A stretch of DNA of 64,000 nt from Sphingobacteriales bacterium. GTDB lineage: Bacteria > Bacteroidota > Bacteroidia > Chitinophagales > JADIYW01. Location of the stretch: the NCBI GenBank assembly GCA_947460245.1, contig CANHGL010000004.1:40102-104101 (forward strand), written 5' to 3'. Every line of letters starts with the position of its first letter. Within the stretch, counting starts at the first letter, position 1. Under the pieces are notes generated by a model that was not told the origin of the DNA, searched no databases, and was given only the letters and a program-made list of their open reading frames with translations. Both the position numbers and the translations under genes were made by a program. Positions 10,058-20,754 of the stretch are shown piece by piece.

Positions 10058-10450
10058 GTGCATAACAATACACACCACCATCATCATTATTCTGAAAAGA
10101 TTTCTGTCTTTTTATCTGTTTTATGTGCGGTGCATTGTATCATCACTCCAATTTTGATGGTCGTATTACCGGTAGCTGGTATCTATTTTGAAAAATACCA
10201 TTGGGTAGAATACATTATTTTTTCAAGTGTTTTCTTTTTGGGTACTTCTGCTATACTACACGGATATAAATTTCACCACAAGAATAAGATTCCTGCTTTT
10301 ATATTCATTTTTGGTCTGATACTGTTGTGTACTTCTTCCGTATTAAGGGTAATATTTGACATCAATGATGTTTCTGCACATTTTATGAGTGCAATAGGTG
10401 GAATCGCCTGCGGAGTAGGTCAGTTGTATAATCTAAAGCTGATTAATTAG
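10058..10450 (+). CDS. MerC domain-containing membrane protein (GTG start)
   Basis: LCAVHCIITPILMVVLP MerC-like Cys motif; His-rich N-terminus. Confidence 0.85.
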   Translation: MHNNTHHHHHYSEKISVFLSVLCAVHCIITPILMVVLPVAGIYFEKYHWVEYIIFSSVFFLGTSAILHGYKFHHKNKIPAFIFIFGLILLCTSSVLRVIFDINDVSAHFMSAIGGIACGVGQLYNLKLIN

Positions 10451-11373
10451 TCGGCTTCGTTCTCCGATTCTGCCTCACTTAAATCTTCTCCTTGTTGGAA
10501 TAATTCAAAGAGTTCTTTCAATTGACTTGCTTTTTCAATATTTCCACTTTGATCGTAACAAGTCAGTTGATTAAATAGCAACGTTTTTAGGATATCCATA
10601 TTATTACATGGAGAGAAGAACTTTGGATGCGTCTTTACCTTCATCTGCTCGAGGTAATGGCTGATTTCAATTCTGGAAAAAGCAATTCCCTTATTTAATG
10701 GATTGATGTAAAACATCACATTTTTCTCCTGATCCTTACTATCCAACTCATCTTGTTGTAAATGTTTTCGGCAGTATGCCATGATAAAGTGATAGGGGAG
10801 ATTTACTCCATAAATAGGCAAATCGTTTTTTTGAGCTAAAATAAGATAGATAATACTTAAAGTCAATGAATTTCCTTTCTTGCTATCTAACACATTATTG
10901 ATATATCCCAATTCAGGTTCTAGTTGTTGAGATTGATTACCAAAAAAACCGTGTAACTGAAAAAACACATGATTCATTACGTGTGCTTCTTCCAATGGTG
11001 ATAACGCCGGATTTAATTCAATCCATATAGCTTTGGAAAGTATTTCTATTTTTTGTGTAATCTTAAATTCATCCAAATCGGGATATTGGAATTTGGCAAC
11101 AATCAGCGCTCCTTCGAGAAGATCTTCTCCATCTTTTTGTATCCACTTTATTAGTCTGTCTTTTACATTGGAGAATTGAATCTTATTGATAAGATCTTCT
11201 AGTCTCGTTTGTATCAGCTGATTCTCGGATGTTTCCCATGCAGATTCCAGAAGAGGAATGCCTTCTATTCCTAAAGAAAATAATTTATCGGTAACATGAT
11301 TATAGACTTCACTGTCATTGTCATCCAATAAAGTGATGAGTGCTTTAAATTCTGTATCAGAGATAGGCTGCAC
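10447..11373 (-). CDS. SirB1-like transglutaminase-family protein
   Basis: LDSKKGNSLTLSIIYLILAQKNDLPIYGVNLPYHFIM, typical SirB1_N region. Confidence 0.85.
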   Translation of the reverse strand: MQPISDTEFKALITLLDDNDSEVYNHVTDKLFSLGIEGIPLLESAWETSENQLIQTRLEDLINKIQFSNVKDRLIKWIQKDGEDLLEGALIVAKFQYPDLDEFKITQKIEILSKAIWIELNPALSPLEEAHVMNHVFFQLHGFFGNQSQQLEPELGYINNVLDSKKGNSLTLSIIYLILAQKNDLPIYGVNLPYHFIMAYCRKHLQQDELDSKDQEKNVMFYINPLNKGIAFSRIEISHYLEQMKVKTHPKFFSPCNNMDILKTLLFNQLTCYDQSGNIEKASQLKELFELFQQGEDLSEAESENEAD

Positions 11374-11390
11374 GTTTATATTTCTTTAGA

Positions 11391-13721
11391 TTACTTTTTT
11401 TTCTTAGGAAATTTTCTTTTAGGTTTATCAGCACTATTGGTGATGATATCTTCTATCTCTTGCAGTGTAAGGGATTTAGCATCTGTATTTTTAGGAATTT
11501 TATAGTTTTCTTTCCCTTTGCTGATGTAAGGGCCCCATCTTCCATTCAAAACCTGAATTTCGCCAAAATCAAGAATTAGACGGTTTGCATCTTTTTCCAA
11601 TTTTTCAGAGTAAAGTTCCTTAGCGCGATCCAGGGTAATTGTATATGGATCATCTTCTTTTTTCAGAGATACGAAAGTTGAACCCACTTGTATGTAAGGG
11701 CCAAATCGACCAATATTTACTTTTACTTTTAACTCACCAATGTCACCTATTTCTCTTGGAAGATTAAAAAGTGTCATTGCATCATCTAAACTGATGGTTT
11801 CTATGCTTTGGCCGGCCTGCAGTTTTGCATATCTTGGCTTCTCCTCATCTTCATTAACGCCAATTTGTATCATCGGACCATATCGGCCTAGCTTTGCAAT
11901 TACGGGTTTGCCGCTTTTTGGGTCCATACCCAATGCCCGTTCTCCGGTAACATAATCTGTATTCCCTTCTGACGCTTCTATCTCTTTATGAAAAGGTTTA
12001 TAAAACTGTTTGAGTAGATTGCTCCATTCTTTTCTGCCCTCTGCTACTTCATCAAAATCTTTTTCCATTTCTGCAGTAAAGCTATAGTCCATTACACGGG
12101 TAAAGTTTTCCATGAGATAGTCTGTTACCAAACTGCCGATATCTGTTGGCAATAGTTTACCCTTTAATGAGCCCGTATTTTCCTGAAGTGTTTCCTTGGT
12201 AATTTCTTTTTTATCGGATAAGTCGAGTTTTCTATAGGTACGAGGTAATCCTTCTCTTTCTCCCTTAACTACATATTCTCTATTTTGAATAGTTGATATA
12301 GTAGGTGCAAATGTGGATGGTCTGCCTATACCCAATTCCTCCAATTTTTTAATAAGACTGGCTTCTGTGTAGCGCGCAGGGGGTTGAGAAAAACGCTGAC
12401 GTGCCTCAATGTTTCTGTATGATAAATCCTGACCTACACTCAATGGTGGCAACATTCCCGCTTCTTCTCCGTCTTCTTTTTGTTCATCATCATCTGTACC
12501 TTCTATATATACTTTTAGGAATCCATCAAATTTCAGCACTTCTCCCTCGGCATTAAATTTCTCTTTTCTATTAGATATATCAATACGGGCAGTTGTTTTC
12601 TCCAGCTTTGCATTGCTCATTTGTGAGGCAATAGTCCTTTTCCAAATAAGCGTGTATAATTTTTGTTCATCAGAATTATTGCCTTCATTCATATTCTCTA
12701 TATACGTAGGTCTAATGGCCTCGTGGGCTTCCTGCGCATTTGAGTTTTTGGAGGCATATTGCTTTTTATTGGAGTATTCCTTTCCAAATTCCTTACTTAC
12801 ATAGGATTCAATACTATCCATCGCCATTTCAGAAAGATTAGGAGAGTCTGTTCTCATATAAGTAATCTTTCCGGATTCGTATAGTTTCTGTGCTACAGAC
12901 ATTGTTCTGGAGACAGAGAATCCTATTTTTCTACTGGCTTCCTGTTGTAGGGTAGAAGTAGTGAAAGGTGCCGCAGGTCCCTTTTGTGTAGGTTTTACCT
13001 GGATATCGCTGATTTTGAAAGCTGCTTTTTTACAGTCTTCCAGAAATTGTAAGGCTACTTCTTCTGTTTTTATTTTTTCAGAAAGCTCTGCTTTAAAAAT
13101 TTTATTACTTTTTCCATTTTGGTCCGCAATAAAATAAGCTACAATCTTGTAAAAAGATTCGGAGGCAAAATTGTTAATTTCTCTTTCGCGCTCAACCACT
13201 AATCGAACTGCAACAGATTGTACTCTCCCGGCAGATAAAGTTCTTCTTCCGAGTTTCTTCCATAAAACAGGAGAGAGCTCAAATCCCACTACACGATCCA
13301 GTACCCGGCGGGCCTGCTGCGCATAAAATAAATTCTGATCCAGCAGTCGGGGTTTTGCCACTGCTTTTTTGATGGCAGGAGCAGTAATCTCATTAAAAAC
13401 AATTCGTTTGGTAGTGTCTTTATTAAGGTTCAGTACTTCACACAAGTGCCAGGATATAGCTTCACCCTCGCGGTCCTCATCCGTTGCCAGCCAAACTTCT
13501 GCCTTTTTAGAGAGCTTCTGCAGCTCTTTTACAACTTGTTCCTTGTCTTCGGATATAATATAGGAGGGTTGAAAATTATTTTCTATATCAACGCCCATTC
13601 CTTTCTTGGCTAAATCACGGATATGGCCATAGCAAGACTTCACTATAAAATCTTCCCCAAGAATCTTTTCAATTGTTTTTGCTTTTGCCGGTGACTCAAC
13701 TATCAGTAAATTCTTTGCCAT
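11391..13721 (-). CDS. topA: DNA topoisomerase I
   Basis: KNLLIVESPAKAKTIEKILG, TDEDREGEAISWH, YMRTDSPNLS. Confidence 0.98.
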   Translation of the reverse strand: MAKNLLIVESPAKAKTIEKILGEDFIVKSCYGHIRDLAKKGMGVDIENNFQPSYIISEDKEQVVKELQKLSKKAEVWLATDEDREGEAISWHLCEVLNLNKDTTKRIVFNEITAPAIKKAVAKPRLLDQNLFYAQQARRVLDRVVGFELSPVLWKKLGRRTLSAGRVQSVAVRLVVEREREINNFASESFYKIVAYFIADQNGKSNKIFKAELSEKIKTEEVALQFLEDCKKAAFKISDIQVKPTQKGPAAPFTTSTLQQEASRKIGFSVSRTMSVAQKLYESGKITYMRTDSPNLSEMAMDSIESYVSKEFGKEYSNKKQYASKNSNAQEAHEAIRPTYIENMNEGNNSDEQKLYTLIWKRTIASQMSNAKLEKTTARIDISNRKEKFNAEGEVLKFDGFLKVYIEGTDDDEQKEDGEEAGMLPPLSVGQDLSYRNIEARQRFSQPPARYTEASLIKKLEELGIGRPSTFAPTISTIQNREYVVKGEREGLPRTYRKLDLSDKKEITKETLQENTGSLKGKLLPTDIGSLVTDYLMENFTRVMDYSFTAEMEKDFDEVAEGRKEWSNLLKQFYKPFHKEIEASEGNTDYVTGERALGMDPKSGKPVIAKLGRYGPMIQIGVNEDEEKPRYAKLQAGQSIETISLDDAMTLFNLPREIGDIGELKVKVNIGRFGPYIQVGSTFVSLKKEDDPYTITLDRAKELYSEKLEKDANRLILDFGEIQVLNGRWGPYISKGKENYKIPKNTDAKSLTLQEIEDIITNSADKPKRKFPKKKK

Positions 13722-13924
13722 GTTCTTTTTGGTGTTTTGTATTAGTATAGAGTATTTTGTGGTTCAGCAGATTAACAAAGAGGTTGTTTTGTGGCCGGTT
13801 CATTAAGTGCAATTTGCGCTATACTATCTACTTCGACCCGCAAATAAAACTAAATTTTCCATTTTGTTCATCATAAATCAAATTCTTTTCATGTATTAAT
13901 ACGTATTTTTACTAAAATTTTGAC

Positions 13925-15259
13925 ATGAGTGAATTGTTATCCATATCACCTGTTGATGGTCGCTACAGGAATAAAGTAGCTCATTTGTCAGATTATTTCT
14001 CCGAGTTTGCGCTTATAAAATACAGAATCCATGTAGAAGTGGAATACTTTATTGCTTTATCTGTATCTATTGATCAGGTAGGAAAGCTCTCTGAAGTTCA
14101 GCAGCAAATGCTTCGAAGTATTTACACAAATTTTACATTAGCAGATGCTGAGCGCGTTAAAGAAATTGAAAAAACTACCAATCATGATGTAAAAGCGGTA
14201 GAGTATTTTATTAAAGAGCATATAAAAGATAATGTCTTAAAGGGGAAGGCAGAGTTTATCCATTTCGGTTTAACTTCTCAGGATATTAACAATACAGCTA
14301 TCCCTTTGTCCTTAAAAAATTTCTTTTCAACGATATACAGTTCAAGATTTGTTCAGTTACATTCAGAGATAGAAGATAAAGTAAAAGCATATGCAGATAT
14401 TACGTTGCTTGCCCGAACTCATGGACAGCCTGCGAGTCCTACTAAACTAGGAAAGGAATTCAGGGTATTCTCAGAGCGTCTTAAAAACCAGTTTGATTAT
14501 TTTAATACCATTCCTTACTCAGCTAAATTTGGAGGTGCTACCGGTAACTTTAACGCACATCATGTGGCATTTCCTTTGGTCGACTGGAAAGTGTTTGGTG
14601 ATAGTTTTGTAAATGATAAGCTCGGCTTGTCTCGTTCTGCAACCACCACGCAGATAGAGCACTACGATAACCTGGCTGCCTTGTTTCATAATTACGCGCG
14701 AATTAACACGATTCTTATTGATTTTTGTCGGGATATCTGGAGTTATGTGGCTATGGATTATTTCAAACAGAAAATAAAAGAAGGTGAAGTGGGAAGTTCT
14801 GCTATGCCGCACAAAGTAAATCCAATTGATTTTGAAAATGCGGAAGGTAACCTGGGAATTGCAAATGCCTTATTGTATCATTTAGCTGAAAAGCTTCCTG
14901 TTTCCAGACTTCAGCGTGATTTGACAGATTCTACGGTGCTTAGAAATATCGGTGTACCTATGGCGCATACACTCATAGCTATTGATTCTATACTTAAGGG
15001 ATTAGAAAAGTTATTGATAAACGAAAAAAAGATTCGTCAGGATCTTGAAGATAACTGGATAGTGGTAGCTGAAGCTATTCAAACAATACTTAGAAGAGAG
15101 GGATTTGATAAGCCTTACGAACTCCTTAAAGATTTAACAAGAACCAATGCAAAAATTGGCGAAAAGGAAATTCATGATTTTATTGGAAGTCTAAATATTT
15201 CAGATACAATAAAAGAGGAACTCAGAGGTATTACGCCATTTAATTATACAGGTATCTAG
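13925..15259 (+). CDS. purB: adenylosuccinate lyase
   Basis: LSISPVDGRYRNKV, GSSAMPHKVNPIDFENAEGN signature. Confidence 0.98.
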   Translation: MSELLSISPVDGRYRNKVAHLSDYFSEFALIKYRIHVEVEYFIALSVSIDQVGKLSEVQQQMLRSIYTNFTLADAERVKEIEKTTNHDVKAVEYFIKEHIKDNVLKGKAEFIHFGLTSQDINNTAIPLSLKNFFSTIYSSRFVQLHSEIEDKVKAYADITLLARTHGQPASPTKLGKEFRVFSERLKNQFDYFNTIPYSAKFGGATGNFNAHHVAFPLVDWKVFGDSFVNDKLGLSRSATTTQIEHYDNLAALFHNYARINTILIDFCRDIWSYVAMDYFKQKIKEGEVGSSAMPHKVNPIDFENAEGNLGIANALLYHLAEKLPVSRLQRDLTDSTVLRNIGVPMAHTLIAIDSILKGLEKLLINEKKIRQDLEDNWIVVAEAIQTILRREGFDKPYELLKDLTRTNAKIGEKEIHDFIGSLNISDTIKEELRGITPFNYTGI

Positions 15260-15267
15260 ATTTAATA

Positions 15268-16515
15268 TTATTCTTTTATAAAAGAGAAACTTTCCGCTGT
15301 CCCTTCTATAGATGCAATATAGTATCCCGGATTAAGATGTTTTATACTAATTTCGCTAACTTCTTTAGATAAGTTTTGTCGAAGTATTTCTTTTCCGTTC
15401 GTATTTCTTATAATCAACAAAGCAGCTGAAAGATTGCTATTGGATTCTATGTAAATAAAGTCTTTTGAAGGATTCGGATAGAATTTTTTAATCTTTTTTT
15501 TGAGACTTTCTGTATTGTTGAGAACAAGTCCGTTGATATAATTACTAAGCAGATTGGATAGATCAAAAGTATGTAATTTCTGAGGTGTAGTGATGCCGGA
15601 TTTGGAGAAGTATTCATTCGATACATAATACTTTAATCCGTTTTGAGTAGCAATTCCTTCTGTTTGATGAAAGGGCAGGTTGACATCTATTCTTCTTTTA
15701 TTACCCAGCAAGAAATCATAGTTCTTAAAATCATAGAGTAAATACAAAAAAGGTTGCAGTAGATTTGAGTAGCCACAGATAACGGCCAGTCTTTTATCTT
15801 CTAGGTAAGTGATTCCCGTTGCCAGGCCTTGAATGTTTAATGTGCCTCTATTTATTGCGTTGTATCTTCCCGGTTGCTTTGGTAGCACATAAATACTAGT
15901 TTTATTGCTAATCCATTGCTTGGTAAATAGGTAAATACTGTCTGTACTCACCAGGAATGCCTCGCAATCAAAATCTGTTTGATTGGCTGCCGCTGGATTG
16001 AAGTTGGTTTGATCGTCATAGGAAAACCATATGGTATCTATAATAGCGGCGTTAGTTACTAAAGAATTTTTTTCAATTCTCAGTATATGCAGATCTGTCC
16101 TATTGCCGGAGCTGTTATTTCCAAAGTCTCCAATGTATATATAGTTATTGTCTTGAGAGATTTCTTCCCAGTCTTTATTGATTACATCTGTTAGCATATA
16201 GGATTGTTGTATAGCCGCAGTTCCAGTATCTAAAGTATAGAGTTTGGTATTGCTGTCGTCATTGTGCGACCACAGATAGTTATTCCATTGGATTAATCCG
16301 GATGTTTCTGTTAAAGCACTATCCAGTAAAATAGAACTTATAGGAGAAAAATTAGCTCCGTTATACGTGCAACTTCCATCGTTTTGTGTGGCAATCGCAT
16401 TGTAGTTGTTGGCCTTAGGATCGGTACATCCCGGAGTCTCTCCGCGTGCATCAATACAAAGATAAATCAGTATTAGAAAAAGGGATGTTGCGCTTATATT
16501 TCTACAAAATGGCAT
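15268..16515 (-). CDS. T9SS type A sorting domain-containing protein
   Basis: N-terminal CTDPKANNYNAIATQNDGSCTY motif; C-terminal KFYPNPSKDFIYIES...GYYIASIEG...FIKE. Confidence 0.85.
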   Translation of the reverse strand: MPFCRNISATSLFLILIYLCIDARGETPGCTDPKANNYNAIATQNDGSCTYNGANFSPISSILLDSALTETSGLIQWNNYLWSHNDDSNTKLYTLDTGTAAIQQSYMLTDVINKDWEEISQDNNYIYIGDFGNNSSGNRTDLHILRIEKNSLVTNAAIIDTIWFSYDDQTNFNPAAANQTDFDCEAFLVSTDSIYLFTKQWISNKTSIYVLPKQPGRYNAINRGTLNIQGLATGITYLEDKRLAVICGYSNLLQPFLYLLYDFKNYDFLLGNKRRIDVNLPFHQTEGIATQNGLKYYVSNEYFSKSGITTPQKLHTFDLSNLLSNYINGLVLNNTESLKKKIKKFYPNPSKDFIYIESNSNLSAALLIIRNTNGKEILRQNLSKEVSEISIKHLNPGYYIASIEGTAESFSFIKE

Positions 16516-18241
16516 CCCATTGTTTTTTATCTTTTAGCAACATTTCTCTAAGGATTTGTATTTGCGGCATTCCATTATCTAACATAAAGTCGTTGAACTT
16601 TTGAAGAGAGTAATTCGCACCTTCCTGTTTTTTATAATCTTCCCTGAGTTTCAGAATCTGTAATTTCCCTACAGTATAGAATAAATAACCCGGATCGAAG
16701 GTTCCTCTTAATGCTTCCTGGCGGGATGGCTTATCACCTTGATACCAGTTCTCCATAAAGAATTTAGTGCCTTCGTCAATAGTCATTCCATGGCAATGTG
16801 TTTTTATGGATACACAAAGTCTGCAGATACGCAGCAAAGCATCACCGGCTTGTGCCATCCGGTATTTTGCCGCTTTGATTTTATCACCATTATCTCCGTA
16901 GCCCTCATCTATTATTAGCTTTTCGGTATAATGTGCCCAGCCTTCAATGAAGGCATAGGAGCCAAATATTTTCTGAATCTTAGATGCATCAGAAGCATTA
17001 AGATGTAAGAATTGAGTATAGTGGCCTGGATAGGCCTCATGGATTGACACTACATCTGTGGTGTAAAAATTAAATGATTCCAGCCATTCCTCTTTTTGTT
17101 TTTCAGTCCATTTGTCATTTACCGGTGTGATATAATAGTAGGCGTCTGTTGCTTTCTTTTCAAACGGGCCGGGAGAGTCCATGGATGCTGTACTGGTTTC
17201 ACGAGCATACGGTGGTGTTTCTTCTACTTTTACGCGTACCTCTGATGGAACAGTGATGATCTTTTTATCTATCAGGAATTGACGTATGGCTTCTAAATTT
17301 TTTCGTGCATCCGGAATCAGATTTTCAGCAGTAGAATGTTCTTTCTGTAAATCAGCATAAACCTCAACAGGTTTTTTATTAGGGTTGATTATTTTGGCTG
17401 CGCTATTAAATGATTCCTGTTCTTTTTTCAGTTCTTTTAATCCGATTTCCAGTATCTCATCAGGTGTCATTCGAATAGCTTCCCCATAGAGCAACATTTT
17501 CTTGTAATTCTCCACTCCAATGGCATAGTGATTGTGCGTCTTAGGCAGTTTTTCTTTTTCGAGCCAAACTGCAAAATCCTGGTATGCTCCGATGGCTTTT
17601 TGATTTACCTCTTCCAATACATTCAATAATGCGGTATCCTTACTTTCTTTTACAGCTACCATCATGTCGTTACCCAGAAAAGATGCAGTTCCTCTTGCTA
17701 TCTCTATAGCTAGTTTGGTATAAGGATCAGCTAAGGAGTCCTCTAGATTAGATTTTGCATCGGTGAAAAATGCAGGTATCTTTTTTTCAATCTCTATAAT
17801 AGAGCGTATCCGTTCCTCAAGGGGTGCAAAGTTTCTTTTGATATAGATATTTAAATCTATGGCTCTGGCATAAGTCATAGGGTTTTTAGTATAGGCTTTG
17901 ATATCTTCTATGTAAAAGATATCATTTTTAATAGCAGATCTTAGTACGCTGAAATCATAATATACTTTTTGGCTTAATGATGCTGTATCTATCTGTGCTA
18001 GTTTTTCATCGTATTTTTTTAGTCGTGCAAGTTCAGCATCTATAGATGTTTTACTAAAGTTATCTAGTTTCCCATCATATTCATGAAACCCGAGTGAGAC
18101 GGCATTTTGTGGTCTCCAGGCTAAGTATCCGGAGATATATTCTTCAGATAATTTCTGAAAATCAGCATCACCGGAATGGCTGTTTTTGCAACTGTTAAGT
18201 AAAAGTACAAGTGTTAAAAACAGAAAGCTTATTTTTTTCAT
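16502..18241 (-). CDS. DUF885 family (M1-like zincin fold) lipoprotein
   Basis: HEAYPGHYTQ and EGWAHYTEKL motifs; lipobox-like LLNSC. Confidence 0.9.
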   Translation of the reverse strand: MKKISFLFLTLVLLLNSCKNSHSGDADFQKLSEEYISGYLAWRPQNAVSLGFHEYDGKLDNFSKTSIDAELARLKKYDEKLAQIDTASLSQKVYYDFSVLRSAIKNDIFYIEDIKAYTKNPMTYARAIDLNIYIKRNFAPLEERIRSIIEIEKKIPAFFTDAKSNLEDSLADPYTKLAIEIARGTASFLGNDMMVAVKESKDTALLNVLEEVNQKAIGAYQDFAVWLEKEKLPKTHNHYAIGVENYKKMLLYGEAIRMTPDEILEIGLKELKKEQESFNSAAKIINPNKKPVEVYADLQKEHSTAENLIPDARKNLEAIRQFLIDKKIITVPSEVRVKVEETPPYARETSTASMDSPGPFEKKATDAYYYITPVNDKWTEKQKEEWLESFNFYTTDVVSIHEAYPGHYTQFLHLNASDASKIQKIFGSYAFIEGWAHYTEKLIIDEGYGDNGDKIKAAKYRMAQAGDALLRICRLCVSIKTHCHGMTIDEGTKFFMENWYQGDKPSRQEALRGTFDPGYLFYTVGKLQILKLREDYKKQEGANYSLQKFNDFMLDNGMPQIQILREMLLKDKKQWDAIL

Positions 18242-18388
18242 TTGGAGTTATATTTAAGATATTAACTAGTATAAATTAAAGGTAGATAAAATATTTTATT
18301 TACAGCAGAAGCTAAGTCCAGTCTCCCCTATATATTTTTGAATAATCAGTGGGGAGTGAGTTCAGCTAAATTTTTCCTATTTTTAAGC

Positions 18389-18901
18389 ATGGTAAATTAT
18401 CAAGTCCAATTGGAAAGCAAGGTGGTAAAACACCAGGATGTATTTATAGCAGACACTGCCCGTGTTTTGGGTAATGTAGAATTGATGGATCAGGTATCTG
18501 TCTGGTTTGGTGCTGTTTTAAGGGCAGATTTTGATAAGATTTTGATTGGTGCGAGAACAAATGTTCAAGAGGGCGTAATTATGCATGTTGATCATGGGAA
18601 ACCAATTTCTATAGGTACAGATAATGTAATTGGGCATGGCGCTATTATACACGGTGCACAGATTGGAGATTTTAATTTAATTGGTATGCGTGCAACGATT
18701 TTAAATGGGGCTAAAATCGGAAATGGTTGTATTATTGGTGCTCACGCTTTGATTACTGAAAATATGGTTATTCCGGATGGCAGTATGGTACTGGGTACTC
18801 CCGGTAAGATTGTGAAGACACTTCCGGTGGAACAGGTTAAGCTCGGTGTTTTGTTGGGCGTTGAAGAATATCTGCAGGAAGCAGCAAAATATCTTAAATA
18901 A
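18389..18901 (+). CDS. gamma carbonic anhydrase family protein (start trimmed to internal Met)
   Basis: Left-handed beta-helix repeats; VWFGAVLRAD, VGHGAIIHGAQIGD-like sequence. Confidence 0.92.
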   Translation: MVNYQVQLESKVVKHQDVFIADTARVLGNVELMDQVSVWFGAVLRADFDKILIGARTNVQEGVIMHVDHGKPISIGTDNVIGHGAIIHGAQIGDFNLIGMRATILNGAKIGNGCIIGAHALITENMVIPDGSMVLGTPGKIVKTLPVEQVKLGVLLGVEEYLQEAAKYLK

Positions 18902-18972
18902 TAGTTTGTAGAAGAATGATGAGGTGCTTATAATGTTCTGGCATCTCTGATTTACGGAAATCTAAAATATAA

Positions 18973-19935
18973 ATGAAAATTCTTTTTATCCGCTTTAGCT
19001 CCATAGGAGATATTGTATTAACGAGTCCGGTTATTCGTTGCGTTAAAAATCAATTGCCGGATGCAGAAATTCATTTCTTAACTAAAGATGTTTTTAAGGA
19101 GATATTAGTGGCGAATCCTTATGTGTCTAAATTGCATACTATACGGGATAGTGTTGCTGAGGTGATATCTGATTTACAGGCAGAACAGTTCGATTTGATT
19201 ATAGATCTTCACAACAATATTAGATCGCATCAGATAACGTCAATACTAAAAGTAAAAACCCATCGATATAACAAGCAGCGTATTAAGACATTTTTGCTTA
19301 CTTCCTTTAATTGGAATTTATTGAATAATCATGTTGTTGACCGATATTTTTCTGCGGTGCAGCCTTTAGAAGTAATCAATGATGGTAAGGGCTTGGATTA
19401 TTTTATTCCTGAAGAGGAGGAGGTAGCGGTGCAGAATTTACCGTTTACACACCTGGCTGGATATGCGGCGTTGGTGATAGGTGCAAAGCATTTTACCAAA
19501 CAGATTCCTAAGGATAAGCTGGTAGAGTTATTTGAAGGGATTAATATGCCTATAATGCTTATTGGTGGAGTAGAGGATGCCTATCTGGGAACTCAGTTAG
19601 AAGCCTTAGATAAGTTTAAGATTTATAATGGTTGTGGAAAGTTTTCCATTAATCAGTCTGCATCTATTATCAAGAAAGCCAAAGTAGTTATTACGCCTGA
19701 TACCGGGATGATGCATATCGCTGCAGCATTGAACAAGCGCATTATTTCCATATGGGGTGGAACAGATAAGCGTTTGGGATATACACCTTATCATTCCAGT
19801 GCCTCATCTGTTATTATAGAAAACTCATCGCTCACTTGCCGGCCATGTCACAGATATGGAAGGGATAAATGTCCCAAAGGGCATTTTAAATGTATGAATG
19901 ATTTGAGTATGCAGAAGGTTTTGGATATTCTGTAA
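18973..19935 (+). CDS. glycosyltransferase family 9 (heptosyltransferase-like)
   Basis: MKILFIRFSSIGDIVLTSPVIRC; VVITPDTGMMHIAAAL. Confidence 0.92.
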   Translation: MKILFIRFSSIGDIVLTSPVIRCVKNQLPDAEIHFLTKDVFKEILVANPYVSKLHTIRDSVAEVISDLQAEQFDLIIDLHNNIRSHQITSILKVKTHRYNKQRIKTFLLTSFNWNLLNNHVVDRYFSAVQPLEVINDGKGLDYFIPEEEEVAVQNLPFTHLAGYAALVIGAKHFTKQIPKDKLVELFEGINMPIMLIGGVEDAYLGTQLEALDKFKIYNGCGKFSINQSASIIKKAKVVITPDTGMMHIAAALNKRIISIWGGTDKRLGYTPYHSSASSVIIENSSLTCRPCHRYGRDKCPKGHFKCMNDLSMQKVLDIL

Positions 19936-19940
19936 TTGCC

Positions 19941-20408
19941 CTACTCATTATGGTAGGGTAGATTATTTATGATGGTATAGGCCCTGTATAGTTGTTCTGC
20001 AAAGATTAATCGGATGAGCTGATGCGAATAGGTCATCTTGGATAGGGATATTTTATCATTAGCCCTCTTGTATACTTTTTCATCAAATCCATATGCTCCA
20101 CCAATTAGGAATATGATTTTTTTGACAGCTTGATTTTCTTTTTTTTGCAGGTAGGCGGCAAACTCCACAGAAGAGAAATTTGTTCCTCTTTCATCTAATA
20201 GTATCAGATAGTCATCGGTTTTTAGTTTGCCTATTATTTTATCTGCTTCCATATTCTTTATATGGGAGGGCTGGCTTTGTCCTTTTATGTCGGGGATTTC
20301 AACAATTGATACAGAGGTGAACTTTTGAATCCGCCTGACATATTCATGATACCCCTTCTCTGTAAAGTCCTGAAATGTTTTTCCTATCCACCAGATTTCA
20401 ACTTTCAT
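19941..20408 (-). CDS. rlmH: 23S rRNA (pseudouridine(1915)-N(3))-methyltransferase
   Basis: LLDERGTNFSSVEFA, FLIGGAYGFDEKVYKRA, LSKMTYSHQLIRLIFAEQLYRAYTI. Confidence 0.96.
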   Translation of the reverse strand: MKVEIWWIGKTFQDFTEKGYHEYVRRIQKFTSVSIVEIPDIKGQSQPSHIKNMEADKIIGKLKTDDYLILLDERGTNFSSVEFAAYLQKKENQAVKKIIFLIGGAYGFDEKVYKRANDKISLSKMTYSHQLIRLIFAEQLYRAYTIINNLPYHNE

Positions 20409-20430
20409 ATAAGCTTCTATAATATGTAAA

Positions 20431-20458
20431 ATAAAAAAACCATCCCGAAAGGATGGTT
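20431..20458 (-). terminator. intrinsic terminator downstream of rpmA
   Basis: Minus strand: CCATCC tttcg GGATGG followed by T-run. Confidence 0.7.
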
Positions 20459-20479
20459 TACACTAACTACTTTTATTTT

Positions 20480-20728
20480 TTAAGCGATATGGACGAAAGT
20501 TCTGTCCTTATATCCTTTTTTGAATAACACTTTTCCATCTTTTAATGCAAATATGGTATGATCTTTACCAAGACCAACGCCAACACCAGGATGAAATTCA
20601 GTTCCTCTCTGACGAATGATGATATTTCCTGCTATAGCTTCTTGTCCGCCATAAAGCTTTACACCTAATCTTTTGCTGTGTGATTCTCTACCGTTTCTGG
20701 AGCTACCGACACCTTTTTTATGAGCCAT
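20480..20728 (-). CDS. rpmA: 50S ribosomal protein L27
   Basis: [28 protein letters not shown]. Confidence 0.98.
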   Translation of the reverse strand: MAHKKGVGSSRNGRESHSKRLGVKLYGGQEAIAGNIIIRQRGTEFHPGVGVGLGKDHTIFALKDGKVLFKKGYKDRTFVHIA

Positions 20729-20754
20729 TTTAGTTTATTTTTTAAAGTTTCTAA

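Noticed and set aside
10058-10450. Mercury-resistance operon based on the MerC domain
   Set aside because: No merR, merT, merP or merA nearby; partner is a Fur-family regulator
14519-14812. 97-aa minus-strand ORF inside purB
   Set aside because: Antisense to a highly conserved gene, no recognisable domain
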